DNA from: Amoeboaphelidium protococcarum
Lineage: Eukaryota > Aphelidiomycota > Aphelidea
Assembly: GCA_023515745.1 (NCBI GenBank)
Contig: JALECJ010000007.1
Span: forward strand, 186,001-250,000
Direction of reading: 5' to 3'
DNA length: 64,000 nucleotides
Part shown: positions 48,468-61,362 of the stretch, one piece after another
Position numbering within the stretch: the stretch's first letter is position 1
How the letters are laid out: the number at the start of each line of letters is the position of its first letter
Position numbers and translations under genes: made by a program
Notes under the pieces: generated by a model
What the model was told of the DNA's origin: nothing
The model's input: the letters and a program-made list of their open reading frames with translations, nothing else
Database searches by the model: none

Positions 48468-51400
48468 ATGAGTAACGAGTGCAATTCTATAATCAGTCGT
48501 GTCATGGCACATTCAGGGGTAACAAATTGCGGAAAAGAGGCTTCCACTCAAGATGGAAATGCTGCTGAAGAGTCATTTGATCAAGACTCCTCCAGTCTGA
48601 TATTACACGGTCGTCAATTGTTATTAGATATTGTTGGTATTCTCCTCAAGAATTTGAATTGTGATTAATCAAATAAAAAAGTGATGACTTGGATTGTGCA
48701 TCACGTCAACGTTGATCGAGGTGAACGTAGACGATCTAGTGCGGAGGTGATGTCAGAATCGCTGATGGAATACGCTCTGGATTCATACAGTAATGTACAG
48801 AGTGAGGATGTAATATTTTCAGGATTCCTGTATAAGAAGAATAGATATAAGCTTTGGAATAAACGGTATTTCGTGCTGTCTAAATAGGCGCTGTATTATT
48901 TTAAATCTAAAGAGGATTCAGTGAGATCGAATAAACTGCTGGCAGCTCTATTTCTAGACAGTAATTCCTATCTCTCTAGTGATATCCATCCAACATCTGA
49001 TGGTAAGGAATTGGAGTATTAGTTGGTTATTACTGCTTCCTAATCGGCGTCTTTTGATAGTAATCAGACTTTTGTGAACAAGTAATATATACTTAAATGT
49101 CCGTCAAAAGATGAATTTGATGGATGGATGTCCACATTACGCGAATTGATAGTCTAGCGATTACCCCCTGTTGTTGCTGCCGATACTTCTAATGATGATA
49201 TTGATGAAGGTCATCAGAAGGATTAGGTATCTACTGATTGTTAACCCGGCTTGGAATAAAGCAATAAGCAGAACGCCAAAATTGATGGAGTTTAGCTTTA
49301 TAGTGATGGAAGCAAACGCGAGTCTAAAGTCAGTAGCACATAGATGACTATGAAATCTAGACAGTCTGCTGATAATACTAAAGTTTACGCGTAAAATATT
49401 CTTACAGCGTACAAGGATGAAAGCGTACTGATTCCAATTTTCAATGAAGCTCAAAGGAGCATTGAACAGTTTTAAGAGTAACTTAAGTCTAGCATGGCAT
49501 CCAAGGAACCACTGCCTAATCTATTAGAGTTGGTTGCCGTCGCTATTAGAAGAATCAGGTAACTATTGTATTATGCAGACACTAATGTCGTCAAGTCTTT
49601 ACACTGTACGGTGGTGTCTGAGTTTGTTGCCAAGCACATTGCTACTTTGATTGAGAGCACTCGCAAGGTTGGATTTCATGCCAAGAAATTATCTGAGGAG
49701 TAGGCGCATGGTCGAGAGCTGTTGAGTAATGATTTGATTTTGATGCTTGATGATTTAGTTTATGACGCGTCAATCTTTGTTAGTTCATGCGAGGCAGTTG
49801 CTGATTTGGACGAGGCGCTGAAGTTTTATGACAAAGGAGAGTTTTTCGATGTTGGTCTGCTGGATTAGTTTTTTGGTATTGTGGTGAACGTTTGCAAGTT
49901 TGTGTCATCATTCCAGAAGGACAGATACTTTGGTATATGCGAAGAGACTTTGCTGGTTTCAAGGGCATTTGTAATGGCCATGTAGAATCATTCACAATAG
50001 CTGAATGCTCTGCTGAAGAACAATTCTTTTTATAACAACAAGTGGTAAATGTCTTTTGCGGAGTTTCGCGGCAGTAATCAGATGATTGATCAGCTTCGCA
50101 TTGATATCAAGCGCGAATGTAGTAATGCATGTGATATCTGGTCGCTGGATTACGATTTCACTCTGGCTTAATTGATATTGCAGTTGACTCTTACTTTGGT
50201 TAGAGTCGTGTCTACGCTGGCGTCCGGCACTGATCCGAATATGGTTTCTCAAGTGGATCTGTTTTGGCGCACATTTTATGTTATACATGAGAATTTATAG
50301 ACTCAGGATAAAGTGAGGAGTGTTCAATAGCCACCTGGTACTAATCTATTAGAACAGGAGGTTCCTGAGAGTTTAGATATTCTGGAGTAGAAAATGCCCA
50401 TGCGGACTCTGTCTGATCGATCGCTGTCTAGTACATTTGGCGATGATCCTCCTTCTCCTATTAATCCTATTCTGCGCGACATTGAAGCCACATTTATTCA
50501 GTCTTCTATTGGAAGTTCAGGCTCTGTCAAGGAGACATCGTACGATGTGAATGATTTACAACAACGCCTGCATGACTTTGTTATGAGAAGTCCATCTAGA
50601 TTGGATCTGCCTGGAATGGATCCGCAAAAGTTGGTTGATGAGATTCTTACTAAAGGCCGTAATCTTCCGCTGATGATAAAGATGGCCAGAGAGTCATCCA
50701 CTGTTCCATCATAAGTTATTTCACCACTGTAGCGTAGTGATGGGTAGTTTGTTACCACTGAATTCTCTATCAATTAGGTGGTAGCCAAGACTATTGGTGA
50801 ACTCTCTGCTGTTGTGCTTGATGCTTCCGCGCAAATGGAGCCACTGATTAAGAAGGGTAACTTGAATCAGATCGTACTCGATAGAGTGGAACATGTGTCG
50901 AGTATGGTAGTAGCGGCGTGTCATTAGATTGAAGAAGAGTTGGGAGCTCTTGAGGGCCACTTTTCAGCCGACGATGAATTAACCAATATGCTCGATGATG
51001 CGCGTTAGAATCTATCGCGCTCCGTATTTTGTTACGAAGTTAGCTGTAGGAATCTGGTGCAAGGCATAACTCTTCATGATGCATCTGATTAGGTGATTGG
51101 CGACATGGATTCAATTGTCTAGTCTTGCGGAGATGTAGTCGAGGCGGTGCGATCTCTATTAGTTCATTAAGCTGAATATATGGATCAGGGTCTACCATAA
51201 TCGATACAAGATCCGTCTGCAAAGTACAATACTGCCCGTCCACCTTCTCCTCCTTATACTCCATCCCACCATGATGTGCCGTAGAATGCAACATCTTCAT
51301 CCAGACGCGGTAGAGCAGAAAGTATTGATAGTGTCCTGGAAGAAGATAGAAGGCTCACGGCTGAAGCAGAGAATTAGATCGATGCTCTACTTGTTCAAGA

Positions 51401-52673
51401 GGACGAAGAGTTTAATAGTGATTAAGATATTGTGTTCCGTAGCGTGGATGGTCAAGTAGACACTTCAATGGTTAAAGCTGGTACACTGCAAAAGTTGGTA
51501 GAGAAGTTGACGTACTATCGACTGCCATCAAGTGATTATATCTCTGCATTTCTGCTCACCTACCGATCTTTTACTGACGCGTAGACTCTGCTTGATCTAT
51601 TGATTGATCGCTATAATATTGAACCTCCAATGCATCTGGATGACGAGAAACTGAAGGCTGTCTACTTCTAGAGAAAGATCATACCTGTCAGGTTGAGAGT
51701 CTTCAACGTGGTCAAGATGTGGGTGAAGAACAACTATGATGACTTTAGGCAAGATGAGAGTCTATTGCAAAAGTTGTACATCTTTTTACCTACGATGCGC
51801 GCTGATTTCTATCGCGGAGTCAAAGATTTTGAGAGCTTATTACAACGGAAGGCTAAAGGAGATGATTCTTATGGCAAATCACGTCCTGTATCCAAATCTG
51901 GCTCAACGTCTTTACCCCCGGCTGTAGTGCCGAGAAGTATAACCATATTCTCTACAGTGCTAGACTTTGATCCTTTGGAAATGGCTAGATAGATTTGCAT
52001 GTTATAATGGGATATTTTCGTGTCTATTCAACCCAATGAATGTCTAAACTAGGCTTGGAACAATAAAAAGCTCCATCATTAGTCGCCCAATATTCGCCGG
52101 ATGATAAAGTATTCCAATTTCCTGGTCATGTGGGTTTCTACTGAAATTATGGCGTGCGACCAGTTGAAGGTGAGAGCTACTACTATAAAGCAATTCATTC
52201 TGTTGGCTCATAAACTGAAGTCTCTCAACAACTTTGATGGCCTGAAATCTGTTATCTGTGGTCTGTAGGCCAGTTCTGTTCGCCGATTGAAGAAGAGCTG
52301 GGACCTGGTGCCTGTCAAGTTTAGATAAATGTTCACAGAATTGGAAACACTTATGCTTGAAGACAAGTCATGTAAGAACTACCGCCAAATGCTTCACACT
52401 ATCAATCCTCCATGTATTCCCTTTTTGGGTGTCTACTTGACAGACTTGACCATGATTGAGTCGGGTAATCCAGACTGCCTGAAAGAGAATGATCAGTTGA
52501 TCAATTTTTAGAAGCGGCATCTGATTGCGCAAGTCATTAATGAGATGAAGCGATATCAGTGCACATTCTATAATTTCTAGGTGGTGGAATAAATTACTAG
52601 CTGGCTTCAAAGTCGCACGGTAGAAGACAATAACACACTCTACGATAAAAGTCTCATCCTCGAGCCTCGCTGA
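48468..52673 (+). CDS. Ras guanine-nucleotide exchange factor (PH-REM-RasGEF)
   Basis: 1401 residues in one frame, ATG 48468, TGA 52671-52673. Order: PH domain at about 117-228 (SGFLYKKNRYKLWNKRYFVLS ... DEFDGWMSTLRELI), a long helical middle (about 300-650), a Ser-rich linker, REM domain at about 1003-1130 (GTLQKLVEKLTYYRLPSSDY ... FLLTYRSFTDAQTLLDLLIDRY) and the catalytic CDC25 domain at about 1165-1395 (FDPLEMARQICMLQWDIFVSI, PNIRRMIKYSNFLVMWVSTE, IKQFILLAHKLKSLNNF, PCIPFLGVYLTDLTMIESG). It should activate a Ras-like GTPase at membranes. Gln in ARQI and FVQRK-type sites is TAG. Presence of a canonical RasGEF argues against a ciliate origin. Confidence 0.95.
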
Positions 52674-52929
52674 TTAATAGATTTGTGATTTTTATAAAAA
52701 ATAATTATGTTGTTACTACTTAATGACTTTACTTTTAAATAAATTTTGGATAATGCCTTTTATATTATCTTGGTGATGCGCCTATTGACGTGTACTATCT
52801 TGTGACAACCTTCAGCTCATCATAATGCCAGAAAGCGCGTCAAGTTCATTCTCCTTCTTTCTTATCTTATCGCTAAAACCTTCCATTAGAGAGATTGAAG
52901 TGTAATAGCTTGTGGTCAGCCCATTGTAT

Positions 52930-54030
52930 AATATGTAGCCTCATTATAATAACAACAATAATAATAATAACAAGTTTAATAATGTATTGCAGCAGTAATA
53001 ACAACAGAAACTGTAATAATAGTAGTAATAACCATAATAGCATGTCAACTAGTATCAGTTCCCTCAGTTTATGCAATAGCCGCAACATGTAATGATGGGA
53101 TAGCAGTAATAGCAGCAGCAGCAGCAACAATAGTAGATTTCTAAACCCCTTCCCCCGATAGTAGTTACCTCTCCTCGTGCCAAGTAAACTGCACCTCAAA
53201 TCGCTCCATCACCAAGACCACCTGCTGCAGTAGATCCCGCAGTTCTATCTGTACAATAACTGGAAAATGAGAATCTGGAACTGGCCAAGAAAATCGCGTC
53301 TGCTAGGAGGACATTGCATCGACTGAAGGTTGAGCGAGTGGTGCTTCTGGACCGTATTGAACATATAGATCATGTGGAGTAGAGTTCACTATTACCACTT
53401 AAGAGAAAGGCTGAAGATTTGGATGAAAATGAATTGCAATAGTCCTAGTAGTAGCGACATATGGTCAGTAATGGCTAGCAATAGAAATAATAATAAACTG
53501 GTACCAAAAGCGACTCTATGGAATTTAAATAGGTTAAGTCAAGCGCGACTTAGTCCAAAGAAGTTGATGTTGATTAAGCCGCCGCTGCCACAGAGTCTTC
53601 TCCAGAGAAAGCTGCAGCAGGAGCAGCGGAGAGTGGCGGCAGTCAGTCAGTGACAAAGAAGCGAAAGAGGCAGAAGAAGGACCCAAATGCGCCTAAAAAG
53701 CCTGCGAATGCTTTCATCTTCTACGCTCAGAATCATCGGGATGTACTAAAGCAGGCTCATCCAGAGATGAATAAGGCGGAGATTGCTCGTGAGCTGGGCA
53801 ACTAATGGAAAGCTATCGCAGAAGATGAGAAGAAGAAGTATTATGATATGTATGAGAAGGATAAGGTGCGATGGGAGTAGGAAATGAAAGTTTATAATGG
53901 GGACAAGGTGCCAACCGATGTTAATACTGTCCAAGAAGATGTCGACCACGAAAATATCCAAGACCATGACGCTGATGGTATTGACGACTAGGATAACACT
54001 TTGGAGGAGGTTGATATGAACGATGTTTGA
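52930..54030 (+). CDS. HMG-box protein with Asn/Gln-rich N-terminus
   Basis: 366 residues from ATG 52930 to TGA 54028-54030. The N-terminal 90 residues are Asn then Gln runs (eight Asn at 52945-52968, then mixed TAA, TAG, CAG and CAA Gln). A helical, leucine-heptad segment follows (LENENLELAKKIASARRTLHRLK, about residues 120-150), then a basic linker and one HMG box at about 251-322 (KDPNAPKKPANAFIFYAQNHRDV ... KAEIARELGNQWKAIAEDEKKKYYDMYEKDKVRWEQEM) and an acidic tail. The box is of the sequence-non-specific chromatin type (Nhp6/HMGB). The start is uncertain: the frame also opens from an ATG at 52825, giving a Ser/Phe-rich extension that looks like UTR. Confidence 0.86.
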
Positions 54031-54137
54031 TTGGATGTTCGCCTGAGCATACATTGGAATGTAATGAAATTATTCTTTTTTGCAACGATAGTCATTCACC
54101 TACATTAAATAAATAATATCTCTTTATACTTTTTAAG

Positions 54138-55355
54138 TCAGATATCACTTTTAATCACACTCGAGCGCTAAATACCAGTTTCAGCCACTTTTGAATGAAG
54201 TTGAGATTAAGTCTTGGCACGTTATAAAGCCAGCGAAATCAGATCATTCGCAAATTGAGGTACGCTCTCCTTGGACATTCTCAAAATTTCACCTACAGTA
54301 CTGGTGAACTCGTTAACATTGAAAGACACGCCACAATTAGCATTGACTTCAAGGACATATGCATCTTGATCGGCTTCCAGAGAACTAGTTCTGATGTCAA
54401 CTCTCGCGTAACCACTTCCACCTAACGCCTTATATGAATCAACAGTCAGCTGTTTGAGATACTGCTGCACACTGGACTGTGCTAGTGCATACCAGTAAAC
54501 AGATTATGGATTAGCCGGGACATTACCCTCAAGATCATATCCATCCCAATATCTGTCAAATGCTAGAATGCGCTGATATCGACCAAGTTTTGGATCAAAT
54601 ACACGCTCAGCGACATCAAATACCTTGTATCCACTTTCATTATCGCCAATAATTAACGACGTGTACTCTTTACCATCAAGGAACCGTTCAATAAAGACTA
54701 GACCGGAATCTGACAATGAATCTTCAGTAAGACACTACTTCCGCACAGCCTATGCCTACTTTAAAGCATCTCGCGCATTATGAACGACACTGTGATCAGT
54801 GATGGAAAGGCTCGCGTATGAAACGGATGGTTTCACAATCAGCGGATATTTTGAATCAAACGCAGTCTCTATATCCTGCTCAGTCGTACTCTCTGTGACT
54901 TCCAAATACACAGATGTAGGCACGTTGTGCTTCATAAGTTCAGCTTTCAGCCTTGGTTTTGATGTAGTGATATCATAGAATTGAGGAGACGAACCAGTGT
55001 ATGGAATCTGCAGTTTATCCATCAGCTTAACCAATCCAATCCCGGGATAACCGTCTGTTTCACACCCATCGCAGAGATTAAAGAATACAACGTCAGATAA
55101 ATTATTTAGAAATTTCTGGTGAATAGAACTGATTACACTCTCATAATTATCTAGACTCACTCCGCATATCTCCACATGATCATAACCAAGGCTTAGTAGA
55201 ACTGATTTCAGGTCCTGACAATTGTTTTGCTTTCCAAACTCATTACTCAATTTCACTAGAGAATGGACGTCACTCGAAGATCCACTCAGCTGTGGCTCCA
55301 AAATAAAGACATGCTTGCAAAGAGGAGTGAGTGAACTAGATTAAAATACATTCAT
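54138..55355 (-). CDS. ATP-grasp ligase related to D-alanine-D-alanine ligase
   Basis: 405 residues, ATG 55353-55355, TGA 54138-54140, uninterrupted. Matches to the D-Ala-D-Ala ligase type of ATP-grasp enzyme: FFNLCDGCETDGYPGIGLV, LQIPYTGSSPQFYDITTSKPRLK, the ATP-binding KYPLIVKPSVSYAS, FIERFLDGKEYTSLIIG and the metal-binding ending YARVDIRT ... VLEVNANCGVSFN. In bacteria this enzyme makes the peptidoglycan dipeptide; here no wall of that kind is expected, so it probably joins other amino acids or small carboxylates (inference). The TAA/TAG usage is like that of its neighbours, so any transfer from bacteria is old. A 33-residue hydrophilic tail extends past the usual end. Confidence 0.87.
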
Positions 55356-55794
55356 AATATTACTTTAGGCCCAGTCTAAGAACTAAGTATGATGAAGATA
55401 TTTAAACTTTGTTTGGTGAAACTATTATTCAAAGTAAAGTATGCGAATCAGTTTCTGGGAAAGCTGAAACGATTAAATCGGGCGGGGTGAAACGCTTGTA
55501 TGAAAGCACAATGATCATCTGGATTAGAGTCATCCACAGTAAAATGTGACAATTAAACTGTTAATCTGAATTGTTTATAGAAGATCGTTCATTTGCCATA
55601 GGAATATAGCAATACACTCGAGTAATAAGAGCAAATTCATCAGTTTTTATTTCGGATTCTCTGATTAAACAAAGGCGAAACTCTCCACACTCCGAACATG
55701 ACACGACTTGCTTGAAATGTAATTTTCAAGATCGTTTGCATCACGTTGAAATAGAAATAAGGTAAAGAATCAAGTAAAATTTCAACTAACACAA
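55356..55794. other. Intergenic region
   Basis: 439 bp between two reverse-strand genes: 3' UTR of the PEX10-like gene and upstream region of the ATP-grasp gene. No coding signal seen. Confidence 0.45.
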
Positions 55795-56565
55795 TCAGTA
55801 ATTTAAACATTTAATGATGCAAGATAAGTCAACTACGTCTGATTCCGATGTAACTCTAAAGGATCGCTTGCAAACGGGACAAAACGGAAACTGAACGACC
55901 CACTCCATTATGCACTTCCAACAAAAGACGTGACCGCATACAGCTATGCCTTTTTGCCCATACACTATAGGCGATGTCAGACAGAGAATACATTTACTCG
56001 AGTCATTAGATGGACCATCAGTTTCTGAGTGAACCATGAGATGATCATCTTAATCAAGTACAGATTCTACCGAGGAAGGAGTTTAATAGACTTGACGCGT
56101 TCCAAGTGTATTTAAAACAAGGGCAGTATAAGACAGCAGACCACACACAAAATAGATATTCTTAGAATTAAGCGTACTCAATTGAGATGAAGAACGATAC
56201 CGCATATTCAATATAGAGTTTGTAATTTTGAAATCCTGGAACATGTCAAGCATCACGGCAATCTTGAAGCATCTGAGCCAAACATTAGACCCATCAAACA
56301 TTTACATAGCAGTCTCAATCAACGCGGAAACTCCTAGCTTGATCACACTCCAGTTGCTTAGGGACAATCCGGTGAACTCCTCACCCAAAGTCTATCCGTC
56401 ATACCGTTAATTACACCTCAGCGCCATTTAATATATTAGTCGAGCTACCAACGGACCAAGAGCTTACCACTTCCTCGGCATATAATCTTTAATCTAACCA
56501 TAAAGTCGATCCACATATTCGGAATCCTTCATCTGAGCACGTATTTACACAGACTTGTCCGCCAT
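55795..56565 (-). CDS. PEX10: Peroxisomal RING ligase, PEX10-like
   Basis: 256 residues, ATG 56563-56565, TGA 55795-55797. The N-terminal 170 residues are helical and membrane-like (KDYMPRKWQALGPLVARLIY, YTALVLNTLGTRQVYQ), and the C-terminus has a C3HC4 RING: KCILCLTSPIVYGQKGIAVCGHVFCWKCIMEWVVQFPFCPVCKRSF. This organisation and the CGHVFCW sequence fit the Pex2-Pex10-Pex12 group, which ubiquitinates the import receptor Pex5. The intact RING with all Cys/His ligands and the position at the very end favour PEX10 over PEX12; PEX2 cannot be excluded. It is shorter than usual PEX10 (about 330 residues). Confidence 0.75.
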
Positions 56566-56869
56566 AATAAAAGATTTTTAACAATCAGCTAAATTGTAGT
56601 ATTAATATTCTACTAGTAGATTTTAAATTCTGCAGATATTAACACCTAAAGAACGCTCTTAAAGTGTTTGCAAGACGATCTCAAACGATCGCGTCAACAA
56701 ATCTGCGCTATTTTGATTCTCCGTACTTTCACTGAGGCCTTCTGCTAAAGACGCGCGGCCTCACCTAAGAACAATTTCTTCGTTCGTTCTACTGGCCGTT
56801 CCTTCTCTCAACCTATACAATATAAAGACTAGTAGAGATCAATCAACCATATATATATCGCGCCCGACA
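56566..56869. promoter_or_regulatory. Divergent intergenic region
   Basis: 304 bp between opposed starts, with a TATATATAT-type AT run near 56850-56860 close to the forward gene. No other element recognised. Confidence 0.4.
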
Positions 56870-58324
56870 ATGACTACATCTCTTAACGCGGTTGTTATTA
56901 ATGCCGGACTGTAGAAATGGGGCCGCGGTATGCTGAATTCATTCAAGAGCTTGTCATCTGCAGAGTAGACGACTGTCACCCGGTCTCTTCTTTGCCAGTG
57001 GCTCGAAGTTGGATAGAGATAGGCGCTACCTCAGTACTAAGTCCTAAAGATTCTGCGAACGTACTTTGAGATTCTCAGCTATCATAAGAGATCAGATTTG
57101 ATTCGATATAGTGTCAAGGCTATTGTTGATAATCGATCGCTGCTCAGCGGAGTAGACCGCGGTGACTCTATTAATGAACACGGTGATTTGAGTAAATATT
57201 CACTACTGCACAGAGTGGGTATTGATGCGGTAAGAAATGCTGCGGCTGTAGATACTGATGACACCAAGTAATTGCAGGTTCAAGTGCGCGATATAATTGG
57301 AATATTTTAATAGTATTAGCCGCTTAGTGTTAATCTCAGCGTCAAGGAACGCGTCTCTCTTGTACAGGCCCTGGTGTAGAATGTCACTCGGATGTAGCAT
57401 ATAACTACCTTAGATTAAGTGAAATTGGTTAATCTGACTATGAACATGATGGACATTAATGACTTTACTGATTTTAATGCTGCAACACTGGCCAAGTTCG
57501 TGGACATTAGGCTCTCTGTAAATCAGGATTTACTCTCTTAAGAAGATAGAGTTATGAATAAGTAGTTAGTAAGATGCGCTTTAGAAAGGAGCAAATGCAC
57601 TGATAGTTCTGCATTAGCATCATCACTGATTAACCATATAGATGTCGTGGATAAGTTTCTTCCTCGAGTCAAAGATAGTTAAGGACTAGTTCATCCAGTT
57701 CTCGGAGTTTTTAGTTCTCCTCAATAGCTTAGAAGTTCATAGATTTAGTATACTCTGATATCATCAATGGCTTTGAAGAATCAGCTCCCATTGGCGTTGA
57801 AGTTGATAGAGTTGGGATCCTCAGTCAATCTATCAACGCATCAGAGAATCCTATCCGAGTTGCCTCTTTCGTAGACTTAGACATTATAGTTGCTGTAATA
57901 GTTGGATAGAGAATATCCAGTGGTTGATGAACGTAATTCTCATGTCTATTATGACTATTTGGCGCGTCTTAGACTTAATTCACATGCATCTGTACTCCCT
58001 GCTCGTATCACATCCAAGTTGATATAAGCCTTTCATATGGTGCAATCTAATCTTGAGTGTGATGATGGATTGAGCAAACGCGCACATCGTAAACAGGTTC
58101 ATTTCTTGTAGAACTCCATCTACCTGGGATCTTAAATATGTTCGCAGTTCCCTATCGATAGAGACTTGTAGTAAGGTTTTGGTGGCTGCAGGAATGCATA
58201 AAGAAGGCTAGTTGGATGGAAGCTGTTGTATTCCACCTTTGATCTGGCCAGCAAGTTTAATATTGATCTAAATCACAATGACTGGTATTCTAAAGCAATT
58301 AGTAAGGCATTTAGTTCAAAATGA
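56870..58324 (+). CDS. Unknown helical protein
   Basis: 484 residues, ATG 56870, TGA 58322-58324. I do not recognise it. It is almost wholly helical with leucine-rich helices and few charged runs (for example YQVLKILRTYFEILSYHKRSDLIRYSV, ALKNQLPLALKLIELGSSVN), resembling helical-repeat proteins such as the mitochondrial RNA-binding groups, but no PPR or FAST signature is clear. The C-terminus is aromatic and basic (GGCRNAQRRLVGWKLLYSTFDLASKFNIDL). Gln is encoded by TAG or TAA more than thirty times without harm to composition. A mitochondrial role is conceivable from the basic, Ser/Leu-rich N-terminus but not shown. Confidence 0.75.
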
Positions 58325-58469
58325 AGAAAGATTAATAAATATGTCATTAGTGAATTCTCCCTTTCAAATTTGTGCTTTATTCAAAGCGAAGCCTTTCTCT
58401 TATTTCCCCTTTATGATCATCATCCTATTGCTATCATTTGATTTCCTAACGCCAATTGAATAGTTGTAA

Positions 58470-58739
58470 ATGTCGCGGTTTGAAGCGCGTTATCAAGATG
58501 ATTACAAGCATGGTAGCAATTTTATTATCACGCAATAAATGAGTGGACAAATAAGTAGTGGGTAGACTCAAGATGATATAAGCTAGAATCTAGTGTCCTC
58601 GCTGAAATAGTTCTAATTGAAAGTGAATGAGAAACTCACGGTGATTGTAAATAAAGAACTCGCATCATCAGCATTAGGAACTCTTGAACATTCAGATGAT
58701 AAGTACTCTGACACTGATGATGCACCTGAAGATGATTGA
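58470..58739 (+). CDS. Small acidic-tailed protein, GON7-like candidate
   Basis: 89 residues, ATG 58470, TGA 58737-58739. Layout: short N-terminus (MSRFEARYQDDYKHGSNFII), a central helix with SGQTQDDISQNLVSSLKQFQLKVNEKLTVIVNKEL, and an acidic tail (SDTDDAPEDD). This size, the central amphipathic helix ending in VNxxLTxxV and the acidic tail are like GON7, the small accessory subunit of the KEOPS complex that makes t6A in tRNA. Such tiny proteins diverge fast, so the identity is weak inference. The coding call rests on composition and separation from both neighbours. Confidence 0.55.
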
Positions 58740-59021
58740 ATTTATATATAAAGTTTACTTTCGATTGCTTTTGCTTACTCATTTATCGTATAGTCTGAAT
58801 TTACATTTACTAGTCTTACAGACGCACATTCTATGTTCTGTAAATTCTCTTGTCTATTTCAACGCGTCTGTTTAAAGGCTCCTCCTATTCAGTTCCATTT
58901 AAAGTTTCATTGCTTTTACTTTTATTATTCCATATCGTAGGTGCTGTTAGATTTGCCTTCTAATTATTGCTGTACGTCTCATAATCTTACCTCTTTATAA
59001 TTATTGGCTTATATTTGGATA

Positions 59022-59918
59022 ATGGATACTGTGTATAAAAAGGATGAGAATGTGCTCTGTTTCCATGGCCCGCTGATGTATGAAGCTAAAATTCTGAAGG
59101 CTGAGTACTGGAGTGCACTGGACCACGGCGAGAATGAGGGCAACCACTACTTTGTGCATTATAAAGGCTGGAAGTAGAAATGGGATGAATGGGTACCTGA
59201 GAGCAGGATATGCAAGATCAATGAGGAGAATCTGGCTCGTTAGAAGGACCTGTAAGCGATTCATGCCATTCGAAGAGATGAAGGTAAGAAGGGTGGTGGT
59301 GATGGTGCATAGTCTAATGCTGGTAGTAAGCGTAAACATAATAATCAGCCCTCTTCCAGCTAAAGGGAGACTTCGGTGGAGAGTGAAGCTGATTATTTGA
59401 AAAGACCAGAGATATAGCTCACCATTCCGGATATCCTAAAGGTGCAGTTGGTGGATGACTGGGAATATATAACTAAAGAGTAGCGGCTTGTGACTCTGCC
59501 TCGCCAACCCACTGTTTAACAAGTACTGTAAGAGTATAAAGAGCAGGCTTTATTGAAAGTCAAGCTGCAGTTACAGAAGGATATTATCGCTGAAGTAGTG
59601 TCGGGCCTGCAGGTTTACTTTGATCGCGCACTGGGCAACATATTGCTATACAGGCAGGAGAGATTACAATATGCTGACTTTATTAAATAGAATCCTGATT
59701 GTCTTACTTCTCCGTCACTCTTCTATGGTGCGGAACATTTGCTGCGATTGTTCGTGTAGATGCCTTCGCTAGTGGCTCATACCACTATGGACTAGGATTC
59801 CATATTGCTGTTGAGAGACTAAATGACGTCCATTGTTGAGTACCTGGCAAAGAATCAGGACAAGTTCTTCATGAAAGAGTATGACAATGCTCCGCCAGAG
59901 TATTTGACGCGTCATTGA
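59022..59918 (+). CDS. EAF3: MRG15/Eaf3 chromodomain protein
   Basis: 298 residues, ATG 59022, TGA 59916-59918. An N-terminal chromo-barrel (VLCFHGPLMYEAKILKAEYW ... [24 protein letters not shown]) is followed by a basic linker and the MRG domain ([31 protein letters not shown] ... LYRQERLQYADF ... PSLFYGAEHLLRLFVQMPSL ... YLTRH). The protein reads H3K36 methylation for NuA4 and Rpd3S complexes. The Gln of GWKQKWDEW is TAG. The order and length agree with the family. Confidence 0.96.
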
Positions 59919-60038
59919 TACTATGAAATTGTAATATATTGTTGAATTCTGTATATATACTTGATATTTGTGTGAACTCTAAATAACTAAATTTATATCG
60001 CCTCACTTTGGCTAAAAAGTCAATCTATTTAACTCAAT

Positions 60039-60890
<852 letters not shown>

Positions 60891-61362
60891 TAAAATAATT
60901 GTTACTTGATGATTCTACCAGCGATGAACAGCAAAAAGTTAATTTTTCAGAAAATGAATCAAAACGACCGCTAAAGTTACACACGCTTCTCGTTCACAAA
61001 GTACGGTAAAGTAAGGTTGATCTGGACGAGAAAATTTAAAATCTTGCTGGCGATTCCTGTTTCTTTATTTCAATAAACGCGAGAAGGATTAGCAATATGT
61101 GAGCACTGATCATCTATGATGTATAACATGTACCACACTATGACTCGCGTTTTATTCACAATATTATTGATATACAGTATTAGGACGTATATAATTATGA
61201 GCGCAGGAGATTATGAAGGCGCGATCTTCACAGCCATTTACTCGCCTTATATTGTCTTTGTATATATCCGATTCGCTCTGCGATTAACTTTTGTTATCTC
61301 CACTCTTACGCACAAAGTATATATATAAAAAAGAAAGAAACTAGTTACAATGAGTAATCTAT
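60891..61362. other. Intergenic region
   Basis: 472 AT-rich bases between two reverse genes. A forward frame of 89 codons (61116-61385) is present but overlaps the SRP receptor gene and has no family resemblance; I do not call it. Otherwise 3' UTR and promoter. Confidence 0.45.

Noticed and set aside
52825-52929. Upstream start for the HMG-box protein at 52825
   Set aside because: The extension is Ser/Phe/Leu-rich and unlike the Asn/Gln-rich remainder, so it is more likely 5' UTR; kept as an alternative only.
58302-58463. Splicing of the 56870 gene into the small gene at 58470 through a GTAAGG donor
   Set aside because: The implied intron would be about 160 bp, well above the others, and the joined frame stops soon after the acceptor.
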